A stretch of DNA of 24,983 nt, taken from IMG/VR virus record IMGVR_UViG_3300025645_000426, positions 1-24,983 of that record; one strand, written 5' to 3'. The DNA is from a virus. Shown here piece after piece: positions 22,253 to 24,983 of this stretch. Position 1 is the stretch's first letter. Each line of letters opens with the position of its first letter. The notes under the pieces were generated by a model. That model was not told where the DNA came from, searched no databases, and was given only the letters and a program-made list of their open reading frames with translations. Both the position numbers and the translations under genes were made by a program.

Positions 22253-22435
22253 TTATTTTGCTTTATCTAAAGTACCCTTTGCAGTAGTAGAAATTGTTGT
22301 ACCTATTTGCTTAGGAAATGTCGGCATCTCTAGGATTGCTACTTGACCCTCTAAAGTTTTAATACGACTATCTAGTTTCTCTAGAATAATATTTACATCT
22401 TCTAGGACTTTATTTAAATCGCTTGCTGTAATCAT
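22253..22435 (-). CDS. Small coiled-coil protein downstream of the portal (60 aa)
   Basis: A 60-residue protein whose first 37 residues form a helix with heptad spacing (LNKVLEDVNIILEKLDSRIKTLEGQVAIL), a likely coiled coil, followed by a flexible tail (TFPKQIGTTISTTAKG). The start overlaps the portal stop as ATGA. It is perhaps a head-completion or accessory protein; no family recognised. Confidence 0.65.
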   Translation of the reverse strand: MITASDLNKVLEDVNIILEKLDSRIKTLEGQVAILEMPTFPKQIGTTISTTAKGTLDKAK

Positions 22436-24420
22436 TTCGGTTGTTTCCTGTTTGTCATCTGAAGGGTTGCGATATTCTCATTAGAAGCAATATCCATTTG
22501 TTGTATGTCTAGCTGTTTATTCTGTAACTCTAATTGAGCAATCTTAATCAACTGTTCAAACTCATCAACTGTAGAGTGCTGTGCAAGTGCCGAGATACGG
22601 CGTGTTTCTTCTTCTATTGGTAATAGTTGAGTCTCCACTTGGTTTTGTTGGAAGCGGCTTTGAATCTCCATAGTCTCTGCTTGTAGTTTCTGTAGAGTAG
22701 CTTGTAAGATTCCCATTTGCATTTGTTGTTCTGCTTGTTTCTGTTTCTCAGCTTCTGGATTAGGCTCATTAGCTTGTTTAAGTAATGCTAGTAATTCTTC
22801 ACGATTACTTAGATTCATCTGGTCTACGATACTAGATAGTAATGCAGAGTATGCAGGAGAGTCGGGAGACATAGTTTGTAATAATTGTACTAACTGTGTT
22901 ACTTCATATTCTCTAGCTACTATACCTAATGAACCTGTAACTACAAACTTGTGGTCTTGAGCTTTATATAGTTCTGGATTATACTGCATATAACGACAAG
23001 CCGCTTTAGACACAAATGGCATTAAGAAGTTATCTTGGAAGTTAAGTAATGTACGTTTATGTCGTTTGATGATAGCACCTAATGACATAGACACTGCACC
23101 TACTTTAGCGTCTCCACTCATAACATTCTGCATACCTGCACTGTCTACAGCACCTGTAGCTTGTTGAACCATATCTTGTAATGCTTGACCTTGAGCAAAT
23201 GTAATCTGATTTAGTGAACCAAAGTTAAATGGTTGTAGTATCTCAGATGGATTACCATTAGTTAAGATTGTTTGACCAGCTCTTATCTGTGGTTTAGCGC
23301 CCCTAGGCATCCGTGTAGCGTCTATAGCCATCATAGGATGTATGGTTAGGGCTAGTGCATCAATTCGTGCCCTCATTTCGGTATCCAGAGCCTTCTGAGG
23401 GTTATATCCTTTCTCACAAACACCTCGTCCCCAGAACTTACTAGGTACAGTATCCCATTGAAAGGCTACGATAGGTCTATCATTCTGCATGTACGGATTA
23501 GCTTCTACTTTAAGTAGTGTATCACCATTAGCAATAATAACAATAGCTTCAACGTATGAACCATCATCTTTAACGTCTTTATTTACCGCTAAATCCTCTA
23601 GCATCTGCTCGTCTTCATCCATATCTGCACTATCCATCATATCTAATGCAATTTTGAATAGGTCTTTAGGGACTAAGCCGTAGTATTTAGTTAATCGTAC
23701 TCTATCTGAGTTCTGGTATGTTAATTCTTGGTCTGGCTCAAGCTCTGAATCAGACTCTACAGTACCTACATCTACTTTACGGTAGATACCAGACTCCATA
23801 TCTTGCTTAACTTGATGATAAGGAACAAACATATCAGTAGCACAGCCTAAAGCATCCTCAATAGATGGTGCAAGAGGGTCAATTAGGAAGTTCTGAGGCA
23901 GTACAGGGCGCATTTTAACTAGGAAACGCTCTTTCTCATATACACCTACCGTTAAAGTACTACCGTCGCCTGTAGGCTCTGTAGCTGGAACGAACTCTTT
24001 AATCTCTTTTAGATAAATCTCACCGATACCTGTACCATATACAGCGGCATTGATTAGAACTTCAGAGATACTAGAGCGTGCTCGAGCAAACTGCATATCT
24101 TCTTGTAGTTGTTTCTTGGTAAATTCAATATCTAAGCGTTCTTCGTCTTGAAAGTCATCTCTAATCTCAAACCAATTACCTCTACCAAACGTAGCTTCTT
24201 CTACTTCAGCTACAGAGGACTCCACAGCTTGTTGTAGTGCAGGTGTTACTAGACGTGAGCGTTCTGAGTCGCGCATACTATCTGATTTATGCCAGATGCC
24301 ACGCCAGAGTCTGTAGTATTCTTCAAATGAATCACGATAATTGCTATCGAAGTGGTCTCTCCACTCATCACATTTTTCCATAACAAAGCTTGTTAAGGTG
24401 CTTTCAGAAGTATCTTCCAT
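22432..24420 (-). CDS. Portal (head-tail connector) protein
   Basis: A 662-residue protein, the dodecameric ring at the capsid vertex through which DNA is packaged and ejected. The N-terminus has WRDHFDSNYRDSFEEYYRLW and LVTPALQQAVESSVAEVEEATFGRGNWF, typical of podovirus portals. Later come INAAVYGTGIGEIY, FLIDPLAPSIEDALG, RPIVAFQWDTVPSKFWGRGV and KGYNPQKALDTEMRARIDA. The last 120 residues are Gln/Glu-rich helices (QMGILQATLQKLQAETMEIQ), like the barrel of P22-type portals. T7 gp8 is 536 residues, so this one has an extended C-terminus. AGGG precedes the start. Confidence 0.88.
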   Translation of the reverse strand: MEDTSESTLTSFVMEKCDEWRDHFDSNYRDSFEEYYRLWRGIWHKSDSMRDSERSRLVTPALQQAVESSVAEVEEATFGRGNWFEIRDDFQDEERLDIEFTKKQLQEDMQFARARSSISEVLINAAVYGTGIGEIYLKEIKEFVPATEPTGDGSTLTVGVYEKERFLVKMRPVLPQNFLIDPLAPSIEDALGCATDMFVPYHQVKQDMESGIYRKVDVGTVESDSELEPDQELTYQNSDRVRLTKYYGLVPKDLFKIALDMMDSADMDEDEQMLEDLAVNKDVKDDGSYVEAIVIIANGDTLLKVEANPYMQNDRPIVAFQWDTVPSKFWGRGVCEKGYNPQKALDTEMRARIDALALTIHPMMAIDATRMPRGAKPQIRAGQTILTNGNPSEILQPFNFGSLNQITFAQGQALQDMVQQATGAVDSAGMQNVMSGDAKVGAVSMSLGAIIKRHKRTLLNFQDNFLMPFVSKAACRYMQYNPELYKAQDHKFVVTGSLGIVAREYEVTQLVQLLQTMSPDSPAYSALLSSIVDQMNLSNREELLALLKQANEPNPEAEKQKQAEQQMQMGILQATLQKLQAETMEIQSRFQQNQVETQLLPIEEETRRISALAQHSTVDEFEQLIKIAQLELQNKQLDIQQMDIASNENIATLQMTNRKQPK

Positions 24421-24444
24421 TTTAAACCCTATATTGTTTGTGAA

Positions 24445-24855
24445 TTACTTGCTGTACTCTTTTAAGTACGCGGCTGCTGAACTACAGAACTCTGAATTAT
24501 CTTGTAATAGCCCTATAGCTAGATTACATTTATCGCATAAAAGACTTCTTACTTCGCCTGTATCATGGTCATGGTCTACAACTAGCTTGCTATGTCTAGT
24601 ATATTTAGAGTGAATGTTGCAAATAGCGCACCTACCCTCTTGCTTTTTACTCATTTCTTCGTATTCTTTAAAGCTAATACCGTAAGAGTACCTATATTGT
24701 ATATCTCTTACTTTTTCTTTATTTTCTTTTCTATACTTTTTACGAGCTTCTGCGGAGCATTGCTTACACTCGTTTCTGTATGCTTCTCTGTCTTTTCTGT
24801 ATAGAAAGTTATCTATTGATTTTTCTTCACTGCACTTAAAGCAATTCTTTTTCAC
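24445..24855 (-). CDS. Free-standing endonuclease VII / HNH protein
   Basis: A 136-residue nuclease. An N-terminal zinc-binding part has C5/C8 and C30/C33, followed by a basic linker (ARKKYRKENKEKVRD) that may bind DNA. The catalytic domain has C76/C79 (CAIC), VVDHDHDTG with D94 as the likely metal ligand, LLCDKC (C107/C110) and N111. This is a complete endonuclease VII core, more complete than the fused copy at 2.2 kb. The start is GTG at 24855 with AGGA upstream. It separates two virion genes, a typical location for a homing-type HNH endonuclease, though junction resolution is also possible. Confidence 0.82.
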   Translation of the reverse strand: MKKNCFKCSEEKSIDNFLYRKDREAYRNECKQCSAEARKKYRKENKEKVRDIQYRYSYGISFKEYEEMSKKQEGRCAICNIHSKYTRHSKLVVDHDHDTGEVRSLLCDKCNLAIGLLQDNSEFCSSAAAYLKEYSK

Positions 24856-24872
24856 TTTAAAATCCTATTATG

Positions 24873-24983
24873 TTAGTAGATGTCAGCAAAGAAGCCTTGA
24901 AAGGTAGCTACTATATCTAACCCTGTAGTAGCGCCTTCAGCAGTCACTCGTACGTCGTGATTAGGTGGTATAATTTGGTAAGG
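24873..24983 (-). CDS. C-terminal end of a probable virion protein (partial)
   Basis: The reading frame is open from the right edge for 36 codons and ends in TAA 17 bases before the HNH gene. The residues PPNHDVRVTAEGATTGLDIVATFQGFFADIY are beta-rich, like the ends of phage structural proteins. The start and main part lie outside the window, so the function is not known; position before the portal suggests a late virion gene. Confidence 0.55.
   Translation of the reverse strand, partial: PYQIIPPNHDVRVTAEGATTGLDIVATFQGFFADIY

Noticed and set aside
24969-24974. Plus-strand TATAAT preceded by GGTGG near the right edge, like the other promoters
   Set aside because: No TTGACT-like -35 at 16-18 bases upstream, and the bases lie inside the coding frame of the partial minus-strand gene.

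Overview
The window is part of the genome of a lytic, short-tailed (podovirus-type) bacteriophage with T7-supergroup gene content. This is shown by a T7-type DNA polymerase C-terminus, a gp2.5-like single-strand binding protein, a gp6-like exonuclease, endonuclease I, and a portal / scaffold / capsid / tail-tube / ejection-protein set. A marine gammaproteobacterial host is plausible, because the phage carries its own ribonucleotide reductase and a PqqA-like peptide of the gammaproteobacterial type; that is inference. No integrase, repressor, tRNA, CRISPR array or insertion sequence is visible.

The left arm (1-6465) is transcribed rightward. It holds the end of the DNA polymerase gene, a small unknown gene, a strong sigma70-like promoter, the SSB, a 5'-3' exonuclease, endonuclease I, an endonuclease VII domain fused to a DUF3310 (T7 gp1.7-like) domain, several small unknown genes, nrdB, nrdA and a 56-residue unknown gene. 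Genes overlap or abut, and most of the small gaps hold micro-ORFs with good Shine-Dalgarno sequences. The arm ends with a tiny separate transcription unit: its own sigma70-like promoter, a strong Shine-Dalgarno, a 23-codon ORF whose product looks like PqqA (the precursor peptide of the redox cofactor PQQ), and a terminator. This unit is the most remarkable feature of the window.

The right arm (24983-6528) is transcribed leftward and converges on the left arm at a bidirectional terminator near 6.5 kb. In order of transcription it encodes: the end of an unknown (probably virion) protein, a free-standing HNH/endonuclease VII protein, the portal, a small coiled-coil protein, then a sigma70-like promoter with a structured leader, an acidic small protein, a FmdB-like zinc ribbon, scaffold and major capsid protein. 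A terminator-like hairpin follows. Next come a heptad-repeat tail fibre, a LamG/SPRY-type receptor-binding protein, a DUF4376-like probable fibre-assembly protein, two membrane proteins and a 3-TM holin. The last block is tail tube A, tail nozzle/B, two further fibre-type proteins, a GNAT-like protein, a protein ending in a peptidase S74 chaperone domain, and two large ejection-type proteins. Most late genes are joined by one-base TAATG stop/start overlaps.

Three promoters share a TTGACT-like -35, a 17-bp spacer and an extended -10 (TGN-TATAAT). They suggest that host RNA polymerase transcribes these units. Whether the phage also encodes its own RNA polymerase cannot be judged here, because the early region and the terminase lie outside the window.
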